A stretch of 64,000 nt of DNA from Bacillus sp. AFS055030 (GTDB lineage Bacteria > Bacillota > Bacilli > Bacillales > Bacillaceae_G): contig NZ_NUGT01000004.1 of the NCBI RefSeq assembly GCF_002574545.1, forward strand, positions 25,614 to 89,613. Direction: 5' to 3'. This document shows, piece by piece, positions 54,777 to 63,832 of the stretch. The notes beneath the pieces are model-generated. The model worked only from the letters and a program-made list of their open reading frames with translations, made no database searches and was not told the DNA's origin. Numbering within the stretch: the stretch's first letter is position 1; each line of letters begins with the position of its first letter. Position numbers and translations under genes: made by a program.

Positions 54777-55505
54777 TCACTCATCATCACGTAATAAATC
54801 ACTTAAAAACTTTTCTCTGTTTTGTAAAAAGTATTTAGTAATTTGGTAGTGGTCCGTATTTTCGTAATCAACTCTAGTAATTTTCCCATGATCAAAGCTC
54901 AGAATATCTGCATTTGGATAACCAAGTAGGATGGGAGAATGTGTTGCAATAATAAACTGTGAATTTTCGTTTTCTACTAAATCATGTATTATTTTTAAAA
55001 ATGATAATTGCCTAGCTGGAGACAACGCTGCCTCAGGCTCATCTAACAAATAGATTGCGGTTTCGTTAAATCGATTTAAAAACAGGGATAAAAATGATTC
55101 CCCATGTGATTGATTATGGAGAGACTGTCCGCCATATCTTTCATATTTTCTTGGGTCCTCTAATTCATCTAAATAAGTAGCAAAATGATAAAATGATTCC
55201 GCTCGTAAGAAAAATCCATTCGAAATTTTCGGCAACCAAGACAGTCTTATGTAATTTCCTAGCTGTGACTCTGATGCATAAACTTCATAATTATTATTAC
55301 GTCCGCCACCTGCTGTATTAAAATCACATTTATCAGCAATTGCTTCCAATAATGTAGACTTTCCAGAACCATTTTCACCTACAAAGAAAGTTACATTTTT
55401 TCTTAGGTTTAATTCATCAAAGGATTTAATCGAAGGAATTGAAAACGGATAATGCCTAAAGGATTTTATATCATCGCGCAAAAGTGTAATTTTTTTTAAA
55501 AACAT
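54777..55505 (-). CDS. AAA/ABC-type ATPase (OLD/SMC-like), no partner seen
   Basis: Start at the ATG at 55505, six bases after AGGTG. The 242-residue soluble ATPase has Walker A GENGSGKST at 43-51, a signature-like YGGQSLHNQSHGESFLSLF, Walker B YLLDEPEAALSPARQL and the switch His ATHSPILLG. The architecture is an isolated ABC ATPase head, seen in predicted ATP-binding proteins of unknown role and in some defence systems. No nuclease (OLD TOPRIM) partner is adjacent. It is not a transporter subunit. Confidence 0.88.
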   Translation of the reverse strand: MFLKKITLLRDDIKSFRHYPFSIPSIKSFDELNLRKNVTFFVGENGSGKSTLLEAIADKCDFNTAGGGRNNNYEVYASESQLGNYIRLSWLPKISNGFFLRAESFYHFATYLDELEDPRKYERYGGQSLHNQSHGESFLSLFLNRFNETAIYLLDEPEAALSPARQLSFLKIIHDLVENENSQFIIATHSPILLGYPNADILSFDHGKITRVDYENTDHYQITKYFLQNREKFLSDLLRDDE

Positions 55506-55622
55506 TTTCATCACCTATGAAAATTATACAGTAATTATGATCTTTATCTAGAAAGAAATACATAGATGAACTCCTAAATTGCGATTCTATTTGTCACACT
55601 TTTTTCATTAAAATAAAAAAAT

Positions 55623-55657
55623 AGGGTTCTCCTAAGAATGTAATGTTAGGATACCCT
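55623..55657 (-). terminator. Terminator of the 111-residue membrane protein gene
   Basis: AGGGTtcTCCTAA / TTAGGAtACCCT with a T run on the minus strand. Confidence 0.78.
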
Positions 55658-55676
55658 CTTTTTTTAGTGGAGGTAT

Positions 55677-56012
55677 TTAAAATACAGTACTAAGAACATC
55701 TCTATAAATCACGATCGCTCTGACGACATGAAATATTGCTACAATAATAATCGTTACTTCATAAGCAGATACATTAATTAAATCGAATTTTTTCCGGAGT
55801 ACAAATCTCCGAAAAAGTGCTGGGAATCCTTCATTTAGTTTTAAACAAATAAGATAGAAAACTAGAATGACAAAGTATAAAAAGAATCCCATGTCAACAT
55901 ACTTCCAGTTAACTAATTCAGCAAATAAACTACATAACCAAATGATGAATCCATTAACAATACAAGCTAGAACCCAATTGGAGAAAGAGGATGTCGTATA
56001 GATCGTTTTCAT
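55677..56012 (-). CDS. Membrane protein of unknown function
   Basis: Start at the ATG at 56012 (MKTIYTTSSFSNWVLACIVN); AAAGGAG is 11 bases away and an upstream in-frame TTG would fit slightly better. The 111-residue protein has three hydrophobic spans (about 12-32, 41-58 and 85-103) and the basic loop FRRFVLRKKF. No family is recognised. Confidence 0.6.
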   Translation of the reverse strand: MKTIYTTSSFSNWVLACIVNGFIIWLCSLFAELVNWKYVDMGFFLYFVILVFYLICLKLNEGFPALFRRFVLRKKFDLINVSAYEVTIIIVAIFHVVRAIVIYRDVLSTVF

Positions 56013-56207
56013 CAAAATCACTTCTCCTTTAAATCTACTGTAGTCAATTTTTACGCGTTTAGTCGTTCTTTTATGCGTGTATTATAGACTTTAAATTTTG
56101 TTTTTTTATTAAGTTTTGATGAAGTTATTCCACATAAATGTGCTGACTTTTTATTCAATACTCATGTTAAAATGAATTTATACTTACTAGAAAAGGGATG
56201 AACTACT

Positions 56208-57287
56208 ATTAATCTACAAGAAAAAGTAAAAAATCTGCCATTATCCCCTGGCGTTTATTTAATGAAGGATTCAAAAGGTCAAATCCTATATGTAGGAAAA
56301 GCAAAAAGCTTAAAAAAAAGAGTTCAATCTTATTTTCAAAATTCAAAAGGACATACACCAAAAGTAAAGAAACTGGTAACCCATTTAAAAGATTTTGACT
56401 ATTTATTGACAGATACTGAATTCGATGCTTTTATGCTTGAGTGTCATTTAATTAAAGAGATTAAACCTATGTATAATCGTATGATGAAAAATCCGCAATC
56501 ATTTATTTACTTAGTCATCAACTTAAATAAAAAAGTTCCTACATTTGAAATTAGCTATGACCCTATCGAAGGAGAAAATGTATTCATCTTTGGTCCTTTT
56601 ACAAGTAGAAGTACTGTTGAAAGAGCAGTTAATGGCATTAAGGAATGCTTTAAAATTAATTGTGGCCATTCATCCATTAAAAATAGCGCTTGTTTAAATT
56701 ATTCGTTAGGGACATGTAATGGAGTTTGTCTAGGTGGTTCTGCACTTAAAGAATACAATATGATCATTGATAAAGTTATTGGCTTTCTTAATCGTACTGA
56801 TATGAGCCTGCTTGAAGAAATGGAAAAGCTTATGTTAAGTGCGTCTGAACAATTCGACTTTGAAGCTGCAGCAAAATACAGGGATTGGATTGAAATGGTA
56901 AAGTCATTAACTAATAAAGAAAAACTAATTGATTTTACTGAACAAAACCACAATATTATTACAGTTGAACAATTAGAAAAAAACAAATTTAAATACTTTC
57001 TGATCCATCGGACACAAATATTGCATTGTGAATTGATAGAAATTAAAGACGATTCATATGATCAATTAATTAAACAAATCTATTTAAATTCAATTGATTA
57101 CTTCAAGAATATGCATGATCAATCCTCCAAAGATGTAAGCCGTGATGAAATCGATGAAGCTCAAATTATTTACAGCTATTTAAATAGTAAAAATTGCAAG
57201 CATTTAATTGTTCCGAAAAGATGGCTTCATCATACAAGTACTAAATTAACAAAAGAGCTTCAAAAATTAATGAATTTCTCGAAATAA
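56208..57287 (+). CDS. Half-length UvrC-like GIY-YIG nuclease, apparent ATT start
   Basis: The 359-residue protein matches the N-terminal part of UvrC: the GIY-YIG domain (PGVYLMKDSKGQILYVGKAK with Tyr17 and Tyr28; catalytic-type Glu in LECHLIKEIKPMYN), then four Cys in UvrC-like spacing (CGHSSIKNSACLNYSLGTC, then GVC) suited to an Fe-S site, and a UVR motif (EQFDFEAAAKYRDWIEM). The RNase H-like C-terminal incision domain (about 200 residues) is absent. It starts at ATT 56208: SD AAAAGGGATG lies eight bases upstream and an in-frame TGA precedes it; the first ATG, at residue 19, would destroy the GIY-YIG fold. Confidence 0.85.
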   Translation: MNLQEKVKNLPLSPGVYLMKDSKGQILYVGKAKSLKKRVQSYFQNSKGHTPKVKKLVTHLKDFDYLLTDTEFDAFMLECHLIKEIKPMYNRMMKNPQSFIYLVINLNKKVPTFEISYDPIEGENVFIFGPFTSRSTVERAVNGIKECFKINCGHSSIKNSACLNYSLGTCNGVCLGGSALKEYNMIIDKVIGFLNRTDMSLLEEMEKLMLSASEQFDFEAAAKYRDWIEMVKSLTNKEKLIDFTEQNHNIITVEQLEKNKFKYFLIHRTQILHCELIEIKDDSYDQLIKQIYLNSIDYFKNMHDQSSKDVSRDEIDEAQIIYSYLNSKNCKHLIVPKRWLHHTSTKLTKELQKLMNFSK

Positions 57288-57288
57288 A

Positions 57289-57320
57289 AATAGGCCCGAG
57301 GATATTTTCCTCGAGCTTAT
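57289..57320. terminator. Bidirectional terminator between the UvrC-like and NCS2 genes
   Basis: GGCCCGAGGA / TCCTCGAGCT with A and T flanks. Confidence 0.82.
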
Positions 57321-57322
57321 TT

Positions 57323-58618
57323 TTATCCTTTTACTTTTTCAAACTGATTCCAGTTAATCGATTTCTCTAATACAATTGAAAGAATTACACCCATAATTAG
57401 TCCATTTGTTAAAAATGGTTGAACAATCATTGGTAAATTTCCAAATGTTCCAGGAGTCATATTCATTAAGCTTACTCCAACTAAAACCGGGGCTGCTAGT
57501 CTAAAAATTGTATTTGATGTAAATACTTTCCCATTTGTACTACTAAATGCTGTTCCAAACAATTGAAGGTATGCAACAAATAACACTGCATTTCCAACTG
57601 TTACAGGCATCGTAGCTAAAAATGAAATGAAAGGTGGAAGAAAGCCAATTATAGCTAGTAGTGCTCCACCATATATAAATGGTTTTCTTTCATATATTTG
57701 TGTACTTTGCAAAAATCCAAGTGATGATGTAAATGGAGTGTATGGAACAATTCCAAATAATGCAGCAATAATTGTGAAGCTACCTGTGATCAATAGTGAA
57801 AAACGATATTGTTTTGTATTCGCTTCTTCTTTTAGTAAATCAGACGCAGCTTTAATTGATGCAAATGTATTACTTAAATTCATAATTCCAGCAAAAAATG
57901 AGATTGTGATTATACCTATTTCTAAATTTGGTGCTCCTAATGGGAATATAGAAAAATGCGCACTTTGTGCCCCTACTTCTTTTGCATCTGCTCCAAATAA
58001 AATTGAGTAGAATAACCACCCTACGATAATGCCAATTAAAATTGAAAAATTGCTGATCATACGAGAACCTTTTAATTTTAAAATACTAACAAATAATACG
58101 ATGCATACAGAAAGTACACTGATTGAAATACTGATTTCACCTTTACTCGTAATTCCAAGCATTCCTTTAAAAAATACAAATATAAGCTGAAATGAAAGTA
58201 GAAACAAATAAACTGTCATTACCATTGGAGTAAAGATTTTTTGAAGAAATGAAATTAGATTGAATGCAGATAAAAGTAATGTAACAATACCTGCTGCAAT
58301 AAATCCTGTTGCCATTCCTCCTCCAATCTCTGTATAACTTAACCCAAATGCAGAGGCTGATAATCCTAGATTCAGCATAACTCCCCATAATAAACCAGAA
58401 TGCCCCTCCATGACCGGATATTTATGACCAATCCATCCTTGTAAAAGAGATGCAATACCAGTAAAGATTAGTGAACTTCTAATCGTACTTTCAATCACAT
58501 CTGAGGGCAAATGAAATGCAGCACCTATTGATATAGGGACTACAATTGTATTTGCAAAAATAAAAAATAACCATTGAACTGATGAAAAAAGAGTAGTAGA
58601 AACTCTTACGTTTTTCAT
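57323..58618 (-). CDS. NCS2-family purine/pyrimidine permease
   Basis: A 431-residue nucleobase:cation symporter-2 with 12 to 14 spans, similar to uracil/xanthine permeases: NTIVVPISIGAAFHLPSDVI, VMEGHSGLLWGVMLNLG, and the family region FAGIMNLSNTFASIKAASDL with the substrate-site Asn and Gln-Glu-type positions altered. It resembles Bacillus YwdJ-type purine/pyrimidine permeases. It follows the EamA gene by 19 bp, so the two form an operon; the cytosine-deaminase-like enzymes lie upstream beyond a terminator, suggesting nucleobase import and breakdown. Confidence 0.87.
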   Translation of the reverse strand: MKNVRVSTTLFSSVQWLFFIFANTIVVPISIGAAFHLPSDVIESTIRSSLIFTGIASLLQGWIGHKYPVMEGHSGLLWGVMLNLGLSASAFGLSYTEIGGGMATGFIAAGIVTLLLSAFNLISFLQKIFTPMVMTVYLFLLSFQLIFVFFKGMLGITSKGEISISISVLSVCIVLFVSILKLKGSRMISNFSILIGIIVGWLFYSILFGADAKEVGAQSAHFSIFPLGAPNLEIGIITISFFAGIMNLSNTFASIKAASDLLKEEANTKQYRFSLLITGSFTIIAALFGIVPYTPFTSSLGFLQSTQIYERKPFIYGGALLAIIGFLPPFISFLATMPVTVGNAVLFVAYLQLFGTAFSSTNGKVFTSNTIFRLAAPVLVGVSLMNMTPGTFGNLPMIVQPFLTNGLIMGVILSIVLEKSINWNQFEKVKG

Positions 58619-58637
58619 AGTTTCCTCCTCCTCTTGC

Positions 58638-59543
58638 TTAAAAATGCTTTGTGTCTTTTATATAGACTGGGTGTTTAATGGCCCTTTTCCATTTTAATGA
58701 AGTTGAAAGAAAAACACCAATAATAATGAGTGCTCCACCAAATAATTGTGATAAAGTAATATTATTTTTTAAAACAATCAATCCAACTAACATTGCAATA
58801 AAAGGTTCTAAGTTAAGAAACATAGCCGCTTTTGATGCTCCGACTATTTGAATTTGATGATTCCAAATTAAAGTACAAATCCCATGCATAACGATCGCTG
58901 TTACAATTAATAGGATCCAAGGCATCGCTTCCTTGCTCAATTCTCCAGTTGTTTTTGAAAAAAGTACAACCGGTAATAAGCCTCCAAAACCAATAAAATT
59001 CGAGTAAAGCGTGATTGTTGTGGATTCATATCTTACTGTAAGCTTTTTAATCATAATAATTGAGATTGAAAACGTGAGCATCGTTAAAAAAATCCAAATC
59101 AACCCAATTGTAATTTGAAGCTTTTGTCCATTTGTTATGACAAAAAAGACGCCTATAAACGCGATAATTGAACCTAATACAAAACCTTTTGTTAGTCTTT
59201 CTTTTAAAACGATTGAAGCTAAAAAAGATGTAGTAAGAGGAGCAAGTGCAAGTATTAATGCAGAAGTTGTAGGATGGGTTGTTTCTAAAGCGGCATAAAA
59301 TGACCATTGATTAATACAAGTACCAATTAACCCTAGTAAAACAATCATAATCCAATCTTTCGTCTTAATTTTTTTCCATTTTTTCTTCATTAATGCATAA
59401 AAAGCCATAAATAGTAATATAAAGCACAATCTTAAAGCTGACAATAAAATTGGTGGAAATTCTTTTACTAGTATTGAACCAAAAATAAAATTACTTCCCC
59501 AACAGATTACACAAAAAAGTAATAATAGATAAGAACGAACCAT
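58638..59543 (-). CDS. EamA/DMT family transporter
   Basis: Start at the ATG at 59543 (MVRSYLLLLFCVICWGSNFI), 16 codons into the frame, because the canonical DMT start begins there; the SD (AGGCTG) is weak. The 301-residue protein has ten spans in two EamA repeats (LLFCVICWGSNFIFGSILV and FIGFGGLLPVVLFSK region). Such proteins export metabolites, including purines or amino acids. It is first gene of the EamA-NCS2 pair, and may export a metabolite of the same nucleobase pathway. Confidence 0.87.
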   Translation of the reverse strand: MVRSYLLLLFCVICWGSNFIFGSILVKEFPPILLSALRLCFILLFMAFYALMKKKWKKIKTKDWIMIVLLGLIGTCINQWSFYAALETTHPTTSALILALAPLTTSFLASIVLKERLTKGFVLGSIIAFIGVFFVITNGQKLQITIGLIWIFLTMLTFSISIIMIKKLTVRYESTTITLYSNFIGFGGLLPVVLFSKTTGELSKEAMPWILLIVTAIVMHGICTLIWNHQIQIVGASKAAMFLNLEPFIAMLVGLIVLKNNITLSQLFGGALIIIGVFLSTSLKWKRAIKHPVYIKDTKHF

Positions 59544-59848
59544 ATTACAGCCTGCTTTCTCGAATTTTTTAAAAGTAAACTCGGTCGACATAACAAATGC
59601 GTTGTTGCACTTATACGTAATTCCTAAAATTGACTACAACTTCTACCAATTAATCCCTTTCTAAATGTGAAAAAAATGAAAAAGGAAATCTAGAAAATTC
59701 TAGAGATCCTTTTTCTTCTAATTCTTAGGCTTTTTACAAAGCTTTGTTTACGGACAGGATAGATTTATGCGGATGTTTATTTTCCTTGGGGAGGCTTTTT
59801 CATCCTTTTTTTAACCTTAGTCCTATCCCAATCTTTCAATTTCTCTAT
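59544..59848. other. Intergenic region between the amidohydrolase and EamA operons
   Basis: It contains the terminator at 59681-59712, a weaker T-rich hairpin-like stretch near 59755-59810, and the EamA promoter. No gene seen. Confidence 0.45.
59681..59712 (-). terminator. Terminator of the amidohydrolase operon
   Basis: AAAGGA..TCTAGA / TCTAGA..TCCTTT, with a 2-bp internal mismatch, then T residues on the minus strand. Confidence 0.7.
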
Positions 59849-61093
59849 TTATTTACGAATCAATCTTTCTTCACTTAAGGAACCACTAACGACTTTCCCA
59901 TTATAAATTACTGCTTTACGATTGGCGCGTCTAGCTATAGCCTCGGCCGAACAGCTTGCATCTACCAATACTAGATTTGCAAAATCTCCTACTTTTGGCC
60001 ACACTTGGTTCCCATTTGTATCTAATGGCGTTTTTCCACCTGTAATATATTTTAATGTTTGCGCTAATGATACTTCATCCATCCATCTAAAGCGTTCAGC
60101 TAGTCTTCCTGCTCTTTCAAGAATATCACCTGTACCAAGTGGAGACCAAACATCAAAGATATTATCATTACCGACTGCTACTTCGACTCCGCGTTCATTT
60201 AGTAAATCAACTGGAGGCATTTGTCTATTAATCGGAACACTTGTGACAATCGAAATTCCTGCGTCTCTAAAACTGTTCGCTAGATCAACTGCCTCTTCCC
60301 TAGGCACATCTCCGATCCCAAATGCATGACTGATTGCTACTCTTCCTTCCCATCCCGCTTGTTTCGTAAACTCTACTATACGCTTCATCGTAAAAGTGCC
60401 TAGATGACCTGGATCGTGTAAATGGATATCAATATCTGCATCAGCTTCAACTGCTAAATTATAAAGCTGATATAATGACTCTTCAATATTTTGATCTACA
60501 ATAGCAGGATCAACTGAGCCAACAATTCCTGCTCCATTTCTTAGTGCTTCTCTGACATAATTATATGCATTTGACCTTAATAATCCATGTTGAGCAAATG
60601 CAACAACGTCAGAGCTAAGACGATTTGAATAATTTGTTAAGGCTTGTTCAACTTGCTCTAAATTTCTTATTCCAATCTCTGGGTAAATATCTACATGCGT
60701 TCTCACATGTGTAGAGCCTGAGGCTAAAAGGATTTCAAGCAAAGCTTCTGCTCGCTCCTTTGTACTAGAAGCAATTGTTGGTAAAACCATTTTTTCATTT
60801 TCAAATCGCTCAATCACACTAGAAGTTGGCGTACAAGCCCTCCATACATCTCCCATTAACGTTTTATCAAGATGTACATGTTTTTCAATAAAAGATGGTA
60901 GAAGTAGTAATCCTTCTGCATCTTGAACTGTAAACTCATTCGTAATATCCGTTTCTTCTTTCGTTATTCGAGTGATCTTTCCGTTTTCAATAAAAAGATG
61001 AAATAATTCAGTAGCAGTACCGATCACTTTTCCGTCTTCTTTTTCAAAGCCAATTTCTAATCGAGCATTTTTTAACCAATAGCTAGATTTCAT
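59849..61093 (-). CDS. Cytosine-deaminase-like amidohydrolase (paralogue 1, last of three)
   Basis: A 414-residue metal-dependent amidohydrolase of the CodA-like group. Metal and catalytic positions: HVHLDKT with His72/His74, HLHDPGH with His224 and Asp227 where E. coli CodA has His214 and Glu217, SHAF with His256, and GNDN with Asp310. Cytosine deaminase hydrolyses cytosine to uracil and ammonia, but the Glu-to-Asp change and the family spread mean the substrate may be another cyclic amidine or a pterin-like base. It is third in a tandem of three paralogues, 33 bp after the second. SD AAAAGGGGCG. Confidence 0.85.
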   Translation of the reverse strand: MKSSYWLKNARLEIGFEKEDGKVIGTATELFHLFIENGKITRITKEETDITNEFTVQDAEGLLLLPSFIEKHVHLDKTLMGDVWRACTPTSSVIERFENEKMVLPTIASSTKERAEALLEILLASGSTHVRTHVDIYPEIGIRNLEQVEQALTNYSNRLSSDVVAFAQHGLLRSNAYNYVREALRNGAGIVGSVDPAIVDQNIEESLYQLYNLAVEADADIDIHLHDPGHLGTFTMKRIVEFTKQAGWEGRVAISHAFGIGDVPREEAVDLANSFRDAGISIVTSVPINRQMPPVDLLNERGVEVAVGNDNIFDVWSPLGTGDILERAGRLAERFRWMDEVSLAQTLKYITGGKTPLDTNGNQVWPKVGDFANLVLVDASCSAEAIARRANRKAVIYNGKVVSGSLSEERLIRK

Positions 61094-61126
61094 GAATTTC
61101 GCCCCTTTTTGTAATCTATTGTTACT

Positions 61127-62368
61127 TTATTTCAAAGCTGATTCGTAATTCAGTCCACCATAAACAATCTTTCCATTAGCAATAACAGCAGCACGTTTTG
61201 CTCGTCTTGCAACAGCTTCTGCAGAACATGCTGCATCGACTAAAACCATACTTGCTTCATCTCCAACCTTTGGCCATAACAGATTACCCTTTTCATCAAG
61301 AGTCTTTATACCACCAGTTATAAATTGCAATGTTTGAGATAGCCCGTATTCATCTTTCCAATTGTATCTCTCAGCTAATCTTCCAGCTTTTTCTAACATA
61401 TCCCCTGTTCCATGTGGAGACCAAGAATCATAGAAACCATCACATCCTAAAGCAACTTGTACACCTTTTGAATGTAGTAAATCAACAGGAGGCATTACCC
61501 TGTTAATCGGAACAGTCGACATAATTGATACGCCTAAGCTTGCTAGTTTGCTAGCCATTTCAACTGATTCATTTTTCGGTACGTCACCTAGCGCAAATGC
61601 ATGGCTTACTGCTACGCGATTATACCAACCGGCTTGTTCAATAAACGAAACAAGTTTTTGGATTGTATAAAAACCAAGATGACCTGGGTCATGAATATGA
61701 ATATCGATATCAGCATCAAACTGGACTGCTAAATCAACCATTTCAAATAAAGAAAGTTCAATATTTTGATCAATACCACCAGGATCTAATCCTCCGACAA
61801 TCGTCGCTCCCTCTCTCATCGCTTTTTTCATCAATGATTTACTATTTGTACGAAGCAATCCATGCTGAGGAAAGGCAACGATTTCGTGAGTCATTTTATC
61901 TTTATACGTATAAAGTGCTTTTTGAATTTCTTCTAAATTTTTCAAGCCAATATACGGATCAATATTAACATGTGTTCGAACATGGGTTGCGCCACCTTTT
62001 AATAATAGATGAAGCATTTGCTGGGCACGATGTTGACCTGTTTCGGCTAGTTCTACAAGTTCGGCTGCTTCTAAATTTAATCTCTCTACTAAATTTGCAG
62101 CAGGAATACACGCCTTCCATGGAAGTCCAAGATAAGTCTTATCTAAATGATTATGCATTTCTTTAAAAGCAGGTAATGCTAGTAAATTTTTTGCATCCTC
62201 AACTGGTAAATCTGTTTGTAATGGAAAATTAGCTGATTGTAATTGTTCAATTTTCCCATCATTAATTAGTAAATTGTAAAGAGTAGTCTCAGTACGATCA
62301 ATTTTTCCATCTTCAAATACAAATCCGCTATCAAGTTTTACATTTTTAAGCCAATATGATTGATTCAT
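61127..62368 (-). CDS. Cytosine-deaminase-like amidohydrolase (paralogue 2)
   Basis: The 413-residue protein aligns end to end with paralogues 1 and 3. Motifs: MHNHLDKTYLG (metal His pair), IHIHDPGHLG, SHAFALGDVP and GCDGFYDSWSPHG (metal Asp; Cys precedes it, where the other two have Asn). These differences in the active-site rim suggest a substrate distinct from its neighbours. Gaps to the next paralogues are 33 and 23 bp, so all three are co-transcribed. SD GAGAGTGATG. Cytosolic. Confidence 0.85.
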   Translation of the reverse strand: MNQSYWLKNVKLDSGFVFEDGKIDRTETTLYNLLINDGKIEQLQSANFPLQTDLPVEDAKNLLALPAFKEMHNHLDKTYLGLPWKACIPAANLVERLNLEAAELVELAETGQHRAQQMLHLLLKGGATHVRTHVNIDPYIGLKNLEEIQKALYTYKDKMTHEIVAFPQHGLLRTNSKSLMKKAMREGATIVGGLDPGGIDQNIELSLFEMVDLAVQFDADIDIHIHDPGHLGFYTIQKLVSFIEQAGWYNRVAVSHAFALGDVPKNESVEMASKLASLGVSIMSTVPINRVMPPVDLLHSKGVQVALGCDGFYDSWSPHGTGDMLEKAGRLAERYNWKDEYGLSQTLQFITGGIKTLDEKGNLLWPKVGDEASMVLVDAACSAEAVARRAKRAAVIANGKIVYGGLNYESALK

Positions 62369-62391
62369 CTCATCACTCTCTTTTATAAAAC

Positions 62392-63639
62392 TTAAACTGT
62401 TGTTGATTCAAGATTTGAAATTGAACCACTTACAACATTCCCTTTAAAAATAACAGCAGCTCGTTTTGCTCGTCTTGCAACTGCCTCAGCTGAGCAAGTA
62501 GCTTCAACAAGTACGATATTTGCTTCATCTCCAACATTTGGCCATGCTCTTTCTCCTTCTGTGTTTAAAGGAGTCACTCCACCTGTAATAAATCCAAGAC
62601 TATTAGCAAGTGTTTTTTCTTCAATTAATCTAAATCTTTCAGCAAGTCGCCCAACTTTTTCAAGATTATCTCCAATCCCAAATGGCGTCCAATGATCCGT
62701 AATACTGTCATTGCCTAGTTCGACTTTTACACCTTTTTCACTTAGTAAAGGAATTGGGATTGTTCTAAAAATCGGAACCGTAGAAGTAATCGAAATTCCT
62801 AAATCTGCAAATCTCTCAGCAATCGCAGTAGCATCTGGAACTGATAAATCTGCTAAACCACTTGCATGACTTACTGTAACTCTTCCCTGCCAACCTGCTT
62901 TTTCAGTTAATGTTGCTAATCTTTGCATTGTAAATAATCCAAGATGATCTGGGTCATGTAAATGAACATCGATATCAGAATTAGATTCAACAGCTATTTC
63001 CATAATCGTCTCAAGGGAGCGTTCGATGTTTTCATCAATTGTAGCTGGGTCAACTCCACCTACTAGATTTGCTCCATATTTCATCGCTTCTCTTACTAGT
63101 TCGACAGAGTTACTTCTTAATAATCCGTGTTGCGGAAATGCAACAATTTCATGTGTTAATTTATCTTTATATCCTTCTAAAGCTTGCATAGTTGCTTCTA
63201 AGTTTTTTAATCCGATAACTGGATCAATATTACAATGTGTTCGAACGTGAGTTGTACCGTAACTTAATAAAAGATCTAGCATCTTTTCTGCTCTTTCTTT
63301 AGCAGTTGGTAACAATTTTGGTAATAAAATTTGTTCTTCTTCAATACGTGTTTTCACACCATTAGTTGCTGGCATACATGCTTTCCATGGTCCACCATAA
63401 TAAGTTTTATCAATATGAATATGCATTTCTTTAAATGAAGGAACCATTAGAAGGCCTTGCACATCATATTGAGGCAATTGATCTGTAATTAAATCACTAA
63501 CTATTTGAATAGAAGTAATTTTTCCATTTTCAATTTTAACATTGTACTTTCCAGTTGCAGTTCCGTTGATCACTTCATTGTCATTATAAGTAAAACCATT
63601 TTCCAGAGTTACATTTGTTAACCAATACGATTTTGACAA
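62392..63639 (-). CDS. Cytosine-deaminase-like amidohydrolase (paralogue 3, first of the operon)
   Basis: Start at TTG 63639 (MSKSYWLTNVTLENGFTYND), matching the N termini of the other two; GAAGGGTG lies upstream. The 415-residue protein has HIHIDKTYYG, HLHDPDHLG (Gly to Asp), SHASGLADLS and GNDSITDHWTPFG. It is the most divergent of the three in the loop after the third His. As first gene it carries the operon promoter, between 63640 and the repeat array. Substrate specificity unknown. Confidence 0.84.
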   Translation of the reverse strand: MSKSYWLTNVTLENGFTYNDNEVINGTATGKYNVKIENGKITSIQIVSDLITDQLPQYDVQGLLMVPSFKEMHIHIDKTYYGGPWKACMPATNGVKTRIEEEQILLPKLLPTAKERAEKMLDLLLSYGTTHVRTHCNIDPVIGLKNLEATMQALEGYKDKLTHEIVAFPQHGLLRSNSVELVREAMKYGANLVGGVDPATIDENIERSLETIMEIAVESNSDIDVHLHDPDHLGLFTMQRLATLTEKAGWQGRVTVSHASGLADLSVPDATAIAERFADLGISITSTVPIFRTIPIPLLSEKGVKVELGNDSITDHWTPFGIGDNLEKVGRLAERFRLIEEKTLANSLGFITGGVTPLNTEGERAWPNVGDEANIVLVEATCSAEAVARRAKRAAVIFKGNVVSGSISNLESTTV

Positions 63640-63832
63640 TATACTCACCCTTCCATCCCACATTAAATTTTGATTCTATTCTAATTATAAGTCTGTTTGA
63701 AATATTTTGATTTTAGAATATTTACCTATTTTTAAGGTATTTTTACTTGTTGCAATTTCGTTTTTAGAGTTGATATTAAATAAGGGTTCGGTGGTTGTTT
63801 TGACTACATGATCTCGCTTTCGATGGGCTATT
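63640..63832. other. Leader region of the amidohydrolase operon
   Basis: AT-rich sequence without an evident gene between paralogue 3 and the 52-bp repeat array; it should hold the operon promoter. No purine riboswitch core was recognised. Confidence 0.4.
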
